In this document: positions 9,828 to 16,888 of the stretch, piece by piece
Numbering within the stretch: the stretch's first letter is position 1
How the letters are laid out: every line of letters starts with the position of its first letter
From: an uncultured Oscillospiraceae bacterium
GTDB taxonomy: Bacteria > Bacillota > Clostridia > Oscillospirales > Ruminococcaceae
Direction of reading: 5' to 3'
Assembly (NCBI GenBank): GCA_910579175.1
Contig: CAJTTB010000001.1
Span: 1-24,687, forward strand
DNA: 24,687 bases
Program-made: the position numbers and the translations under genes
Notes under the pieces: model-generated
Told to the model about the DNA's origin: nothing
Databases searched by the model: none
The model's input: the letters and a program-made list of their open reading frames with translations, nothing else

Positions 9828-10119
9828 AATGAATTAAACTGGTATCATCTTCGTATTGTATTGAATTTAAACCAAATGAAATATCAGCTTCAGATAAAGC
9901 CTTTTGAATCCTATCAAAGTTTTCATCAAATTCTTCCTTTGTAAAATAGTCAATTGTTCCAGTAGTCGCCTGTTGTTGTAACTTTCCATCAGCCCAGACA
10001 GTATCTGCCTGTCCATCTTCTGCCCAAACAATATATTTTTCATCTTCTGCATTTGCTTCAAAGTGATATACTTTGTCTGTTACAGTTAAAAGCGTATCAC
10101 GTAGCGTCTGCAAGGTCAT
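9802..10119 (-). CDS. Probable tail terminator-like connector protein
   Basis: About 105 residues from ATG 10119 (MTLQTLRDTLLTVTDKVYHF); AAAGGG lies 12 bases upstream. A TTG at 10131 is directly against that site and less likely. The sequence is acidic and ends DTSLIHYEWVWEIG; no catalytic motif is visible. The slot between the gp10-like protein and the head-closure protein normally holds the tail terminator or another small head-tail completion factor, which is the basis for the call. It overlaps the gene after it by 26 bases and the one before it by 23, so the cluster is tightly coupled. Confidence 0.6.
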   Translation of the reverse strand: MTLQTLRDTLLTVTDKVYHFEANAEDEKYIVWAEDGQADTVWADGKLQQQATTGTIDYFTKEEFDENFDRIQKALSEADISFGLNSIQYEDDTSLIHYEWVWEIG

Positions 10120-10441
10120 AAAGTTTATCAACCCTTTCTAATGATAAATCTGTGATTTTCAGTCCATCATCATTTAACAAATGTTGTACCTGCGTGATTC
10201 GATATTGTTTTCCATCTTCTAACACACAATAGTCCCTTGCGGTAATCGTTTGGTCTTGCCAAATACGAATTAAATAGTCAATGCTGTTATTTGCCTGTAA
10301 AGCGGCATAATACCGATTAATTCCCACAATCCGCATTTCATACCAATGTTTTGATTTTTCTAATAGTTGATACTGTGGTTTATCTCCCTTTTTCGCTATA
10401 TTTTCCAACTGACATATCTTACAAATACCTTCGTCAAATAT
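10097..10441 (-). CDS. Head-tail joining/head closure protein, apparently with a non-canonical ATA start
   Basis: The first canonical start is TTG 10408 (103 residues), but it has no ribosome binding site. The frame stays open and conserved-looking upstream, as FDEGICKICQLENIAKKGDKP. The full reading begins at ATA 10441-10439, 6 bases after AGGTAGGTG, a site very like the one used by the tape measure gene; this gives 114 residues. Head-closure proteins of this type usually begin with such a short lead ending in an N-I-A-x-x-G-D motif, then continue with conserved INRYYAALQAN and LEDGKQYRITQVQ segments, both present here. It overlaps the upstream connector gene by 8 bases. The role, sealing the portal and docking the tail, is from the family; ATA initiation is inference. 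Confidence 0.75.
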   Translation of the reverse strand: MFDEGICKICQLENIAKKGDKPQYQLLEKSKHWYEMRIVGINRYYAALQANNSIDYLIRIWQDQTITARDYCVLEDGKQYRITQVQHLLNDDGLKITDLSLERVDKLYDLADAT

Positions 10442-10715
10442 CTACTTCACCTACCTTTTGTGAGAACAGTCGATTGTTTAGCGCATATCGAAGCATTCTG
10501 GGCATAGGATTCTCATCTTTGGCACGCTTGCGATAAAGATATGCAGCATACATGGATATCAAAGAAGTATCCAGATAATTATCTGTTAATTGAATCCCTT
10601 CCATCTCTATCAATTCTGTCGCCGTTTGAATCAAGGTTTTTAAATAATCATCTTTTTGTGAATGCAAAATCTCTAGGTCTTGTTTTAATATCACTAACTT
10701 TAAATCATCTTCCAT
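10434..10715 (-). CDS. Head-tail connector protein (gp6-like)
   Basis: 93 residues, ATG 10715 with GGAT 6 bases upstream, starting 3 bases after the capsid stop. It is almost all helical (EDDLKLVILKQDLEILHSQK, ATELIEMEGI, SLISMYAAYLYRKRAKDENP) with a C-terminal PMPRMLRYALNNRLFSQK. This is the layout of small gp6-type adaptor proteins that form a ring under the portal. Position immediately after the major capsid gene supports it. Confidence 0.82.
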   Translation of the reverse strand: MEDDLKLVILKQDLEILHSQKDDYLKTLIQTATELIEMEGIQLTDNYLDTSLISMYAAYLYRKRAKDENPMPRMLRYALNNRLFSQKVGEVDI

Positions 10716-10718
10716 TTG

Positions 10719-12134
10719 TTATCCATTAAGCTGCTTTTTCCTAGCATTGGGCGACAAACTAAACTCAGTGGTATCTGTATTGGCTGTATCCGGTGCAAAG
10801 GTCATAGTAGTGGTTGGTGTTTGTCCTTTAATATTTATCATCACAAAGCCTTGCCCCAACACCGGCGCACCATCATAACGGGCAGTGCCTTTAAATACTG
10901 TATTGTCCTCAATAAACATAACATGTTCTGATTGTGCAAGCTGCATTTCAGCACGTCCTAATAATAGATACAAAGAACCATAACCACCGATGATATCTCC
11001 ATCTGGAATAAAGTCCAAAGTGACGATATTTCCTCCAATGATTGGCATAGTCTGATTCATGCTAGAAACAACAGCACCAGCACTGTTAAATGTAATCAAC
11101 TTTGACTGCAAAGTTGCCCAAGTAGAGTCATTCATTGCCCAAAACTTTGTACCATCGGAATAGTTTGATTTTGCTGCCGTAGTATGTAAAAGCAGTTCTG
11201 AAAATAGTTCTTCTCCCTTTAAAGAGGCATTGGACACCTTTAAAATATTTGTAGTGTGCAAGTCTTTCCATTCAGGCGCGTTTTGGTTCCAATTGGTGGG
11301 TTGTGATTCTTGTGCCAAACGCGTTACGATACCTAATGGCATTTTTACACCTGTACCATACAAAATAGCTTTGTCCAAAGCAAGTCCGATTGCCTGTCCA
11401 ATCATATTCAAAATCTCAGAAGCCAAATTCAAATCGCTATCTTCCAAAGTCGCATTACAAATTGCAATATAGCCGCCTACTTTGTAGCCATCTAATTCAA
11501 TTTGATTAAAAGAGAAACTCAACTCATTTAACGTTGCACAGGCTTCTGTCCAAACCGCTTCTGGAATGGGACCAACCATATTTTGTCTAGCTTTTCCCTT
11601 CACACTTCTCAAGTTCACCTTGGAAATCAATTTAGAATATCGGTTAATATTATCTCTTAACAGTTCCAGCATTACTTCTGGAATTAACAGTTCTGACCCT
11701 GTCACCGCTCTTTTTTGTCCTTTAAATTCCCTTACATGCTGTAAAAATTCTTTTACATCACTGCGATTTAAAAAAAGGTCTCTCTGTTCCAAAGTCAATC
11801 CAAAAAATTTTGTTCTTACATTCATTTTTTTATCTTCATTCCTTTCCACCGTTTCTATTGAAGTTGTTTTCTTTGCTTCCAATTCCTGAATTTCATTTTC
11901 AATTCTTAAAATTTCCGCTTCTAAATCTGCAATTTGTATTTCTGTTTTTGATTTTTCTGTTTCAAATTGCTCTATTTCTGACTCCACTGTTTTTCTTTCC
12001 TCGTCTGTTTGAACTTCATCAATCGCAACTGTCAATTCCTCTTCTCTCTTTTTGAAATCTTTACTTCTGAGTTCCTCCAGTAAAGTCTGATTATCAGATA
12101 GTTTCTTTCTAAGCATTAATACTTTTAGTGCCAT
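10719..12134 (-). CDS. HK97-fold major capsid protein with N-terminal scaffolding (delta) domain
   Basis: 471 residues. ATG 12134 has GGAGG 6 bases upstream and lies inside the end of the protease gene (26-base overlap). Residues ~1-105 are a strongly charged coiled coil (EIEQFETEKSKTEIQIADLE), the delta scaffold normally removed by the prohead protease. The HK97-type shell domain follows from about residue 125, including ELLIPEVMLELL, EAVWTEACATLNELSF and LDKAILYGTG, then the P- and A-domain segments IIGGNIVTLDFIPDGDIIGG. The fused scaffold explains the absence of a separate scaffold gene. The exact cleavage site cannot be read from sequence; near residues 120-130 is likely by domain boundary. 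Confidence 0.95.
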   Translation of the reverse strand: MALKVLMLRKKLSDNQTLLEELRSKDFKKREEELTVAIDEVQTDEERKTVESEIEQFETEKSKTEIQIADLEAEILRIENEIQELEAKKTTSIETVERNEDKKMNVRTKFFGLTLEQRDLFLNRSDVKEFLQHVREFKGQKRAVTGSELLIPEVMLELLRDNINRYSKLISKVNLRSVKGKARQNMVGPIPEAVWTEACATLNELSFSFNQIELDGYKVGGYIAICNATLEDSDLNLASEILNMIGQAIGLALDKAILYGTGVKMPLGIVTRLAQESQPTNWNQNAPEWKDLHTTNILKVSNASLKGEELFSELLLHTTAAKSNYSDGTKFWAMNDSTWATLQSKLITFNSAGAVVSSMNQTMPIIGGNIVTLDFIPDGDIIGGYGSLYLLLGRAEMQLAQSEHVMFIEDNTVFKGTARYDGAPVLGQGFVMINIKGQTPTTTMTFAPDTANTDTTEFSLSPNARKKQLNG

Positions 12135-12705
12135 TGTGTTCCTCCAATCGTTTTTTCATCAATAACTTCCACGCATCCAAGCTGCGCTGTTTGATTTCCT
12201 TGAAATCCTGTTTTCTTGCTGATACACTAGTATCTTGATAAGCTGGAAAGGTTACAACTGATACTTCATACAGCTTCACCTTTCTAATTTCCCAATGTAC
12301 TGTGCCATCTTTTCGATATTCTGTATTTTCGTCTAAAATATCAAACCCAAAAGAACATTGATCTACATCTCCACGCTGAATTCTAGAATACAGATTCATT
12401 GCGTCTGTATCATTTTGATTGATTCGGATTTTTCCCCATAAACCATGACTGTCCTCTCTTAACTCCAATGTCCCCGCCTTATTTCTTCCCAATACTAATC
12501 TTGTCTCATGGTCTATCAGCGCTCTGATATCTCCTCCTAACGTTTCAGAAAATGCACCTTGTGAAATACTTTCTGTTGCTCCTTCCCATAATTCGTAGTT
12601 GGTATTAAATACTGAAAAATACCCTTCAATAAACAACTCTCCTTGGTCGTCTCTTGTTTGAAACTGGGAGGATATACAGCGTATTTGTCTATTCTGTTGT
12701 TTCAG
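12109..12705 (-). CDS. HK97-family prohead protease (U35), apparently with a CTG start
   Basis: Serine protease that trims the capsid scaffold domain. Visible motifs are LIDHETRLVLGRNKAGTLEL (catalytic His in DH) and QCSFGFDI (catalytic Ser), then KLYEVSVVTFPAYQDTSVSA, the family's closing strand. The first canonical start is TTG 12636, which would begin at FIEGYFSVFN and lose the conserved lead. The frame is open upstream as KQQNRQIRCISSQFQTRDDQ, and a CTG at 12705-12703 sits 9 bases after AGGAG, giving 198 residues and a normal family N-terminus. This overlaps the portal end by 17 bases. Protease function is confident; CTG initiation is inferred from the reading frame and ribosome binding site. 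Confidence 0.88.
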   Translation of the reverse strand: MKQQNRQIRCISSQFQTRDDQGELFIEGYFSVFNTNYELWEGATESISQGAFSETLGGDIRALIDHETRLVLGRNKAGTLELREDSHGLWGKIRINQNDTDAMNLYSRIQRGDVDQCSFGFDILDENTEYRKDGTVHWEIRKVKLYEVSVVTFPAYQDTSVSARKQDFKEIKQRSLDAWKLLMKKRLEEHNGTKSINA

Positions 12706-13885
12706 CTTTTTCCACTCCTATCTCATTTAATTTCTTTTGTTTTCCTATCATATCAGCAGGTATATAGTTTTCTAATATAATTCGCTCGCTCAATCCTTCT
12801 AGAGGTGTCATATCCAACCAGTCCCTTACTTCATTGCCCAACATCAACCCTCTTGTATAGAGCGATTCTCCCACTGTTGCCAACTCTGTCAAATTGTAGG
12901 TGTACAAAGCACGGCTGTTAAATCTAAAATATCTATCTGAAGCCAATAGCAACTTCTTTGTCAATTCCTGTTCAATTGTCTTGGCAATGGATAAAATTCT
13001 GGTGTGAATAAAGTTGTTATATTCCTCTTTGTTATAATCCCCGCCTCCCACCAAATAAGGTGGTACATCTAAAATAGAAGCTATTGTATGTTTGTCCAAT
13101 GATACGGCGTCATTCAGTGCCAAATCAGTCAGCGACAATGGTTTAACTGTAACCACATCAAATTGTTCTGCGGGTATCAACCAAGGTTCTCCAGCTTCTC
13201 CCGCCTGTATATATTGTTCTAATAACTTTTGTCTGCCTTCTTTGGAGGCAAATTCTTCAACCATTCCATCCACTTTTACAATTAAAGAAGGTTTCCACTT
13301 GCTCTTCATAAAGCCGTTTTTTGTCTCTGTTGCTTGTTTTAAACTGTGAGCAACTGTCCTTAAAACATGCTGATATCCCTCCCCTTTCCAGGGGCATTCT
13401 GGGTCGGGATTTAGTACAAAGTGCAGTACTTCATCAGGTTGGTACTCCTTACCCAAATACCGAATGAGATAGCTTTCTCCATTTGGTAAAAAAGAAATAC
13501 CAGATGGATTTAGAGGAATCAAATCATCTATTAGACCATTCTGAAACTTGGGATATACTACACAATTCCCATTTCCCTCCAACAACAGAACACGCACAAT
13601 ATGAGAAATAAATCCTTTTCGGGTCATATAGCTACAGGGGTTAATATCAATCTTGCGTGCAAGCCCATCTTTAATACGAATATCTCCATTATCTGTATTC
13701 TGTATCAAATGAATTGTCATCGTTCCAATCAAATCCGCTATCTTATTAACTGCCGCAATGATTTCTGGATTATCCGATAATCTGGTATAACCAGAGGAAC
13801 AAAGAGAATCATATTCATCTGAAAAATGAAACCAGATATTGGACCTTTTTTGAAATTTTTCTTTTCTCTTTTTCTTCCAAAATAT
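12689..13885 (-). CDS. HK97-family portal protein, apparently with an ATA start
   Basis: Forms the dodecameric ring through which DNA enters the capsid. Recognisable segments: GYTRLSDNP, KIADLIGTMTIHLIQNT, DINPCSYMTRKGF, LLLEGNGNCVVYPK, DEVLHFVLNPDPECPWKGEG, then VPPYLVGGGDYNKEEYNNF. The first ATG/GTG/TTG in frame is TTG 13732, in the middle of KIADLIGT, so a 347-residue call lacks ~51 conserved residues. The full frame gives 398 residues from ATA 13885 (IFWKKKRKEKF), a normal portal length. AGGAGGGG ends 6 bases before this ATA, and another ATA at 13891 is directly adjacent to it. The terminase stop TAG at 13900-13898 is in the same frame and overlaps the binding site. Either a non-AUG start is used or this copy has lost its start codon. 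Confidence 0.9.
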   Translation of the reverse strand: MFWKKKRKEKFQKRSNIWFHFSDEYDSLCSSGYTRLSDNPEIIAAVNKIADLIGTMTIHLIQNTDNGDIRIKDGLARKIDINPCSYMTRKGFISHIVRVLLLEGNGNCVVYPKFQNGLIDDLIPLNPSGISFLPNGESYLIRYLGKEYQPDEVLHFVLNPDPECPWKGEGYQHVLRTVAHSLKQATETKNGFMKSKWKPSLIVKVDGMVEEFASKEGRQKLLEQYIQAGEAGEPWLIPAEQFDVVTVKPLSLTDLALNDAVSLDKHTIASILDVPPYLVGGGDYNKEEYNNFIHTRILSIAKTIEQELTKKLLLASDRYFRFNSRALYTYNLTELATVGESLYTRGLMLGNEVRDWLDMTPLEGLSERIILENYIPADMIGKQKKLNEIGVEKAETTE

Positions 13886-13897
13886 AGTTATCCCCTC

Positions 13898-15601
13898 CTA
13901 TTCCAACCACATTTTTGCATTTTTTGATTTTTCCTCAGCAATTAACATCTGTTTACAAGCAATAATATCAGCGTCAAACAGGTCAATGCGCTGCTTTTCT
14001 GCTATCTTTTGATATTTTACAAATTCATCGTTGTCCTCTACTGCTTTCACATTCCCAATGCAATATTCATAAGCCTTATTGTGCAGATAATAAAATTTCT
14101 TTAACTTAATCTGCTTTTCAATCTCTCGAAAAGCCTCTGTTTTTTCCACATACCTTTGTGCCTGATCTCTTGTCTTTAGTCCAGCCCATTTCATTTTTGC
14201 AATAAATTCTCTGGAATATCTGCGGTCATATCCTGTCCACTTGATATGAAACCCCAGTTTTTTCATATTGACAAACCACTTTACAACATCGTCATAATTG
14301 ATTACTTCATCGTTACATAATGTCAGCCACCCTTTTTCTTTCCATTCAAAAAACGGGATTCTATCTTCTTGCGCTTTTATCTGTGCTGCTACAACTGGCA
14401 TAAAAGCATGTGTGATTGCAATATCAATCCCTTTGTATCTTCCGTGTAAGCTCACTCCAGTTAAATCATGTAGCTTCGATAAATCAGCGCCACCATACCA
14501 ATCAATTGGCAATTTTGCCAATTCTTCTAAAGTCCAGTCATATTGCTCATCGCTCTCTTGGACCTCAAAAATATTGAAATAGGTATCCATTGCGTTGGTA
14601 TAGATATTTAGCGACTTATTTAAAAACTCATTTCTACTAATGGGATTATCTTGCGCCTGCAATGCCTCATTTTCTATGTCCTTTGGGCGAATGGTAACAC
14701 GATAATTGGGGTTTGCCTTCTCATGCTCAATCGGATTGGTATAATCATCTGGATTATCTGCCATACAGATAAAAATAAAGTATTCATCATTGGTCTTTAC
14801 CCCCGCTAAAATCTCTTTGCAATATTGCAACTGATGATAACAAAAACCATTGATATTTTTTCCAGCTGTTGTAATTCCAATGAGCAGTTTGTTGGTATAT
14901 GCCTTCATTGCCTGCTTATATACATAGTATTCATTTTCATTTTTATATGCGTGAATCTCATCTAAGATAATAATATTGGCATTCAGTCCATCTGCCCGCT
15001 CTGCATCGCTCGCAAGTGCCTGAATATGAATTGCTCCTGTCTTTTCTCCAGCCTCATTCAAAAAACTTCTGCTAATACTGTGTTCAGCGTTATTGTTTAA
15101 TATCTTAAATTTGGATTTTTCTCCCATATATTCAATATTTTCTCGGATATTATGGAAGGCTTCCAATGCCCTATCAAGTTTTGTTGCGATAATATACAGT
15201 ACAGAATAATAGTTTCTTTCTAATAAGGACAGTGCCCAACCCAGTGCAGAGGCAAAAAATGTCTTGGAATTTTTTCTTGGTAGAAAAATAAATGCTTCTT
15301 TAAATCTTCTTTCGTTCGTTCCAACAATATAAAAACCAACAATGTTATAAATAATAAACATCTGCCAAGGTTCTAATAAATATGGTTTTCCCTTTGCTGG
15401 TCCCTTAATATGTACAAAAGTGTGTTCAATGATTGTAATTACAGATTCAGCCTTTTCGCTTCTAAATTCCCAACGATCATCTTTTAAGTCATCTAAAAAT
15501 CTCTGACATGCAAGCACTCTATCGATATTTGCAACGATAGTCCCATTTACAATTCCCTTAGCATAATCCAAAACAATTTGATAATGCTTTGGTTGCTTCA
15601 C
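13898..15601 (-). CDS. Terminase large subunit
   Basis: 567 residues; GTG 15601 overlaps the small terminase stop as GTGA. The packaging motor ATPase has a Walker-A-like loop FIFLPRKNSKTFFASALGW near residue 105 and Walker B NIIILDEIHAYKNE near 210. The C-terminal nuclease domain begins WYGGADLSKLHDLTGVS (metal-binding Asp) and has a later Asp pair in LFDADIIACKQM. This is the HK97/Terminase-1 architecture with the variant deviant P-loop (R-K-N-S-K-T in place of GxxxxGK[ST]), normal for this family. It ends in TAG, in frame with the portal gene that follows. Confidence 0.95.
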   Translation of the reverse strand: MKQPKHYQIVLDYAKGIVNGTIVANIDRVLACQRFLDDLKDDRWEFRSEKAESVITIIEHTFVHIKGPAKGKPYLLEPWQMFIIYNIVGFYIVGTNERRFKEAFIFLPRKNSKTFFASALGWALSLLERNYYSVLYIIATKLDRALEAFHNIRENIEYMGEKSKFKILNNNAEHSISRSFLNEAGEKTGAIHIQALASDAERADGLNANIIILDEIHAYKNENEYYVYKQAMKAYTNKLLIGITTAGKNINGFCYHQLQYCKEILAGVKTNDEYFIFICMADNPDDYTNPIEHEKANPNYRVTIRPKDIENEALQAQDNPISRNEFLNKSLNIYTNAMDTYFNIFEVQESDEQYDWTLEELAKLPIDWYGGADLSKLHDLTGVSLHGRYKGIDIAITHAFMPVVAAQIKAQEDRIPFFEWKEKGWLTLCNDEVINYDDVVKWFVNMKKLGFHIKWTGYDRRYSREFIAKMKWAGLKTRDQAQRYVEKTEAFREIEKQIKLKKFYYLHNKAYEYCIGNVKAVEDNDEFVKYQKIAEKQRIDLFDADIIACKQMLIAEEKSKNAKMWLE

Positions 15602-15939
15602 CCCAATTTCTCCAACATCAAATCTAACTTGCTAACTTTTGTTTTTGCTCTCATCTCATCATTAATTTTTTTAATTCCTGCTGGTGTTAGCCCCAATATA
15701 TTTTCATAGTTGATAATGTCTTTTCTAAGCGTTTCAATGGTCAAATACAAAGCTGTTTTTCTGTCATTGGTTGCTCCCGCTTTGTTGGTATACAACTCAG
15801 TTACTTTACAACCATCTTGATAAAACTGTCTCATACACGCTTGATAGATTTGTTTTGTCTGGGCATAGGCTTCTATCACAGAATCAAATTGTGGGCGATA
15901 TGTTTGTAAGGCTTGCATATTTTCTTTGGTTTTTTTCAT
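15598..15939 (-). CDS. Terminase small subunit (P27-like)
   Basis: 113 residues from ATG 15939, with AAAAGGA 12 bases upstream. It is helical, with YTNKAGATNDRKTALYLTIETLRKDI and NILGLTPAGIKKI, the closing signature of Gram-positive small terminases next to HNH and TerL. It recognises the packaging site and hands DNA to the large subunit. The same frame is open for a further ~18 codons upstream and looks coding (RKLAQTKEQKEINKIMKKTK), beginning near an ATA placed right after AAGGGGG. A longer form is possible, but that spacing is poor, so I kept the ATG. Confidence 0.85.
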   Translation of the reverse strand: MKKTKENMQALQTYRPQFDSVIEAYAQTKQIYQACMRQFYQDGCKVTELYTNKAGATNDRKTALYLTIETLRKDIINYENILGLTPAGIKKINDEMRAKTKVSKLDLMLEKLG

Positions 15940-15984
15940 AATTTTGTTAATTTCCTTTTGCTCTTTTGTCTGTGCCAGTTTCCT

Positions 15985-16077
15985 TATCCCCCTTTTTTAA
16001 AAAATTTTGTGCATTTGGAAGAGGGGCACCCCCCCAGCTAACAGCAAACTTTATGTTTATCCCAGAACCAGGGGGGT
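15985..16077. other. Candidate cos/packaging region between HNH and TerS
   Basis: This 137-base gap between HNH and small terminase contains isolated GC tracts in an otherwise AT-rich genome. They are GAGGGGCACC plus a C7 run at about 16021-16035 and a G6 run at 16071-16076 that could pair with the C run. HNH-TerS-TerL-portal phages are typically cos phages, with the nick site close to these genes. The tracts are seen; the assignment as cos is inference. Confidence 0.35.
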
Positions 16078-16358
16078 TATCTGTTTTGAACTTTTAAGCT
16101 TTTCTTTCCCTTCTCTGGATGTTTCGCATTGTGACAAGCCAAACAAATACTTTCTAAATTGCTGCTGTCAAATGCAAGTTCTGGATATTCCTTTATTTCC
16201 TTGATATGATGTACAATTGTTGCCGGTGTCCTTCTCCCATACTTTTTACATTCCTGACATTGATAACCATCGCGCTTTAAAATTTTTTCTCGCTTCTTTC
16301 TCCACTTTCGTGAAGAATAGATTGCACTTTCCAAATTGTCCACCCCGTTTTTTGGCAA
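16077..16358 (-). CDS. HNH endonuclease associated with the terminase
   Basis: 93 residues. The fold is clear: YQCQECKKYG (first CxxC), IVHHIKEIKEYPELAFDSSN (HH catalytic pair), LESICLACHNAKHP (second CxxC and final His). HNH proteins next to the terminase are needed for specific cleavage and packaging in cos phages such as HK97. The first start is TTG 16358, in the downstream flank of a terminator; GTG 16343 (VDNLESAIYSS) is an alternative, since neither has a strong ribosome binding site. The gene is the first after the late-operon terminator. Confidence 0.88.
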   Translation of the reverse strand: MPKNGVDNLESAIYSSRKWRKKREKILKRDGYQCQECKKYGRRTPATIVHHIKEIKEYPELAFDSSNLESICLACHNAKHPEKGKKSLKVQNR

Positions 16359-16360
16359 AT

Positions 16361-16407
16361 AAAAAAAGCCAATAAACCGCTAGAAAATATCTAACAGTTT
16401 ATTGGCT
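16361..16407 (-). terminator. Leftward intrinsic terminator or attenuator ahead of the late genes
   Basis: On the minus strand an 11-base arm AGCCAATAAAC (16407-16397) pairs perfectly with GTTTATTGGCT (16377-16367), with an extra TAGA/TCTA pairing inside the loop, followed by T7 (16367-16361). It lies between the zinc-ribbon gene and HNH. Late genes therefore need antitermination, readthrough or another promoter; no other promoter is obvious between it and HNH. Confidence 0.8.
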
Positions 16408-16429
16408 CAGGCTCAACGGCTCAGGCTCA
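16404..16429. repeat. Two 12-bp direct repeats (four TGAGCC units) flanking the terminator
   Basis: On the minus strand the unit TGAGCCTGAGCC occurs at 16429-16418 and 16415-16404, separated by two bases, immediately upstream of and touching the terminator stem. It also contains a 5-codon frame ATG AGC CTG AGC CGT TGA (16430-16413) overlapping the zinc-ribbon stop codon. A role in antitermination or attenuation is a guess based on placement. Confidence 0.5.
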
Positions 16430-16561
16430 TACAATATTTACTTTTATTTCTTTTTTACAGTGTTTACAGTAGACAATGATTCCTGAAACTTTTACACCTT
16501 TTAATACTTTAAATAGTTTTTGTTTACAGTGTGGACAGTAAAACCAATCATTTTTTATCAT
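16427..16561 (-). CDS. Small zinc-ribbon protein (44 aa)
   Basis: Short gene with ATG 16561 and TGA at 16429-16427. The protein has two CxxC knuckles, WFYCPHCKQKLFKVL and GIIVYCKHCKKEIKV, spaced 20 residues apart: a classic single zinc ribbon with basic flanks. It resembles the small Com-like or Cys-rich proteins common in phages and mobile elements of Bacillota; a precise function is unknown. It is the only gene between the strong leftward promoter at 16602-16630 and the terminator at 16361-16407, so it may be transcribed alone or act on late gene expression. GAGGGA lies 12 bases upstream of the ATG, a slightly long spacing. Confidence 0.75.
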   Translation of the reverse strand: MIKNDWFYCPHCKQKLFKVLKGVKVSGIIVYCKHCKKEIKVNIV

Positions 16562-16601
16562 CAGTATCTTTGTCCCTCTACTATATGTATTTTTTATATT
16601 A

Positions 16602-16630
16602 ATTATAACAAATAGTTGAATTTAAGTCAA
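16602..16630 (-). promoter_or_regulatory. Strong leftward sigma-A promoter
   Basis: Minus strand TTGACT (16630-16625), 17-base spacer, TATAAT (16607-16602): 11 of 12 consensus matches. Transcription would start near 16595, 34 bases before the zinc-ribbon ATG, and continue to the terminator and late genes. It is the best candidate late-region promoter in the window. Confidence 0.8.
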
Positions 16631-16635
16631 GTATT

Positions 16636-16776
16636 TCATTTCTTTTTTAGCTGTTGAATTTCTGATTTCAGTTGCGCTATTTCAGTATATAAATCTGCTA
16701 TCTTTGCCACTGTCAATAGATTCCCTATTAATAATCCAAGACATCCCGACATCATAACTGTAACAATAAATCCCAT
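16636..16776 (-). CDS. Small membrane protein with coiled-coil tail (46 aa)
   Basis: ATG 16776 preceded by GAAGG 7 bases upstream; TGA at 16638-16636. Residues 2-23 form one hydrophobic segment (FIVTVMMSGCLGLLIGNLLT), followed by a short amphipathic helix ADLYTEIAQLKSEIQQLKKK. Such one-pass proteins with a basic coiled tail are frequent unassigned phage genes; a holin-like or membrane-tether role cannot be argued from sequence alone. It lies divergent from the rightward promoter at 16834 and just upstream of the leftward promoter at 16602. Confidence 0.65.
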   Translation of the reverse strand: MGFIVTVMMSGCLGLLIGNLLTVAKIADLYTEIAQLKSEIQQLKKK

Positions 16777-16833
16777 CTATCAACCTTCTTTCCAAAAAAA
16801 TTTAATAAAATTAAAATATTTTTCAAAATACTA

Positions 16834-16862
16834 TTGACTTTTACACTAATTCGTGATATAAT
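16834..16862 (+). promoter_or_regulatory. Rightward promoter of the toxin-like gene
   Basis: TTGACT (16834-16839), 17-base spacer, TATAAT (16857-16862), 11 of 12 consensus. It faces away from the phage operons and drives the 46-residue peptide at 16889. AAAGGAGGTGA follows 12 bases after the -10. Confidence 0.8.
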
Positions 16863-16888
16863 AAAAACATCGAAAGGAGGTGAAACAA

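Noticed and set aside
13885..13900. Alternative genetic code with TAG recoded
   Set aside because: Several other genes end in TAG at sensible positions (initial Gam/repeat junction, capsid-protease, RusA), so wholesale recoding is unlikely; only local readthrough remains possible.
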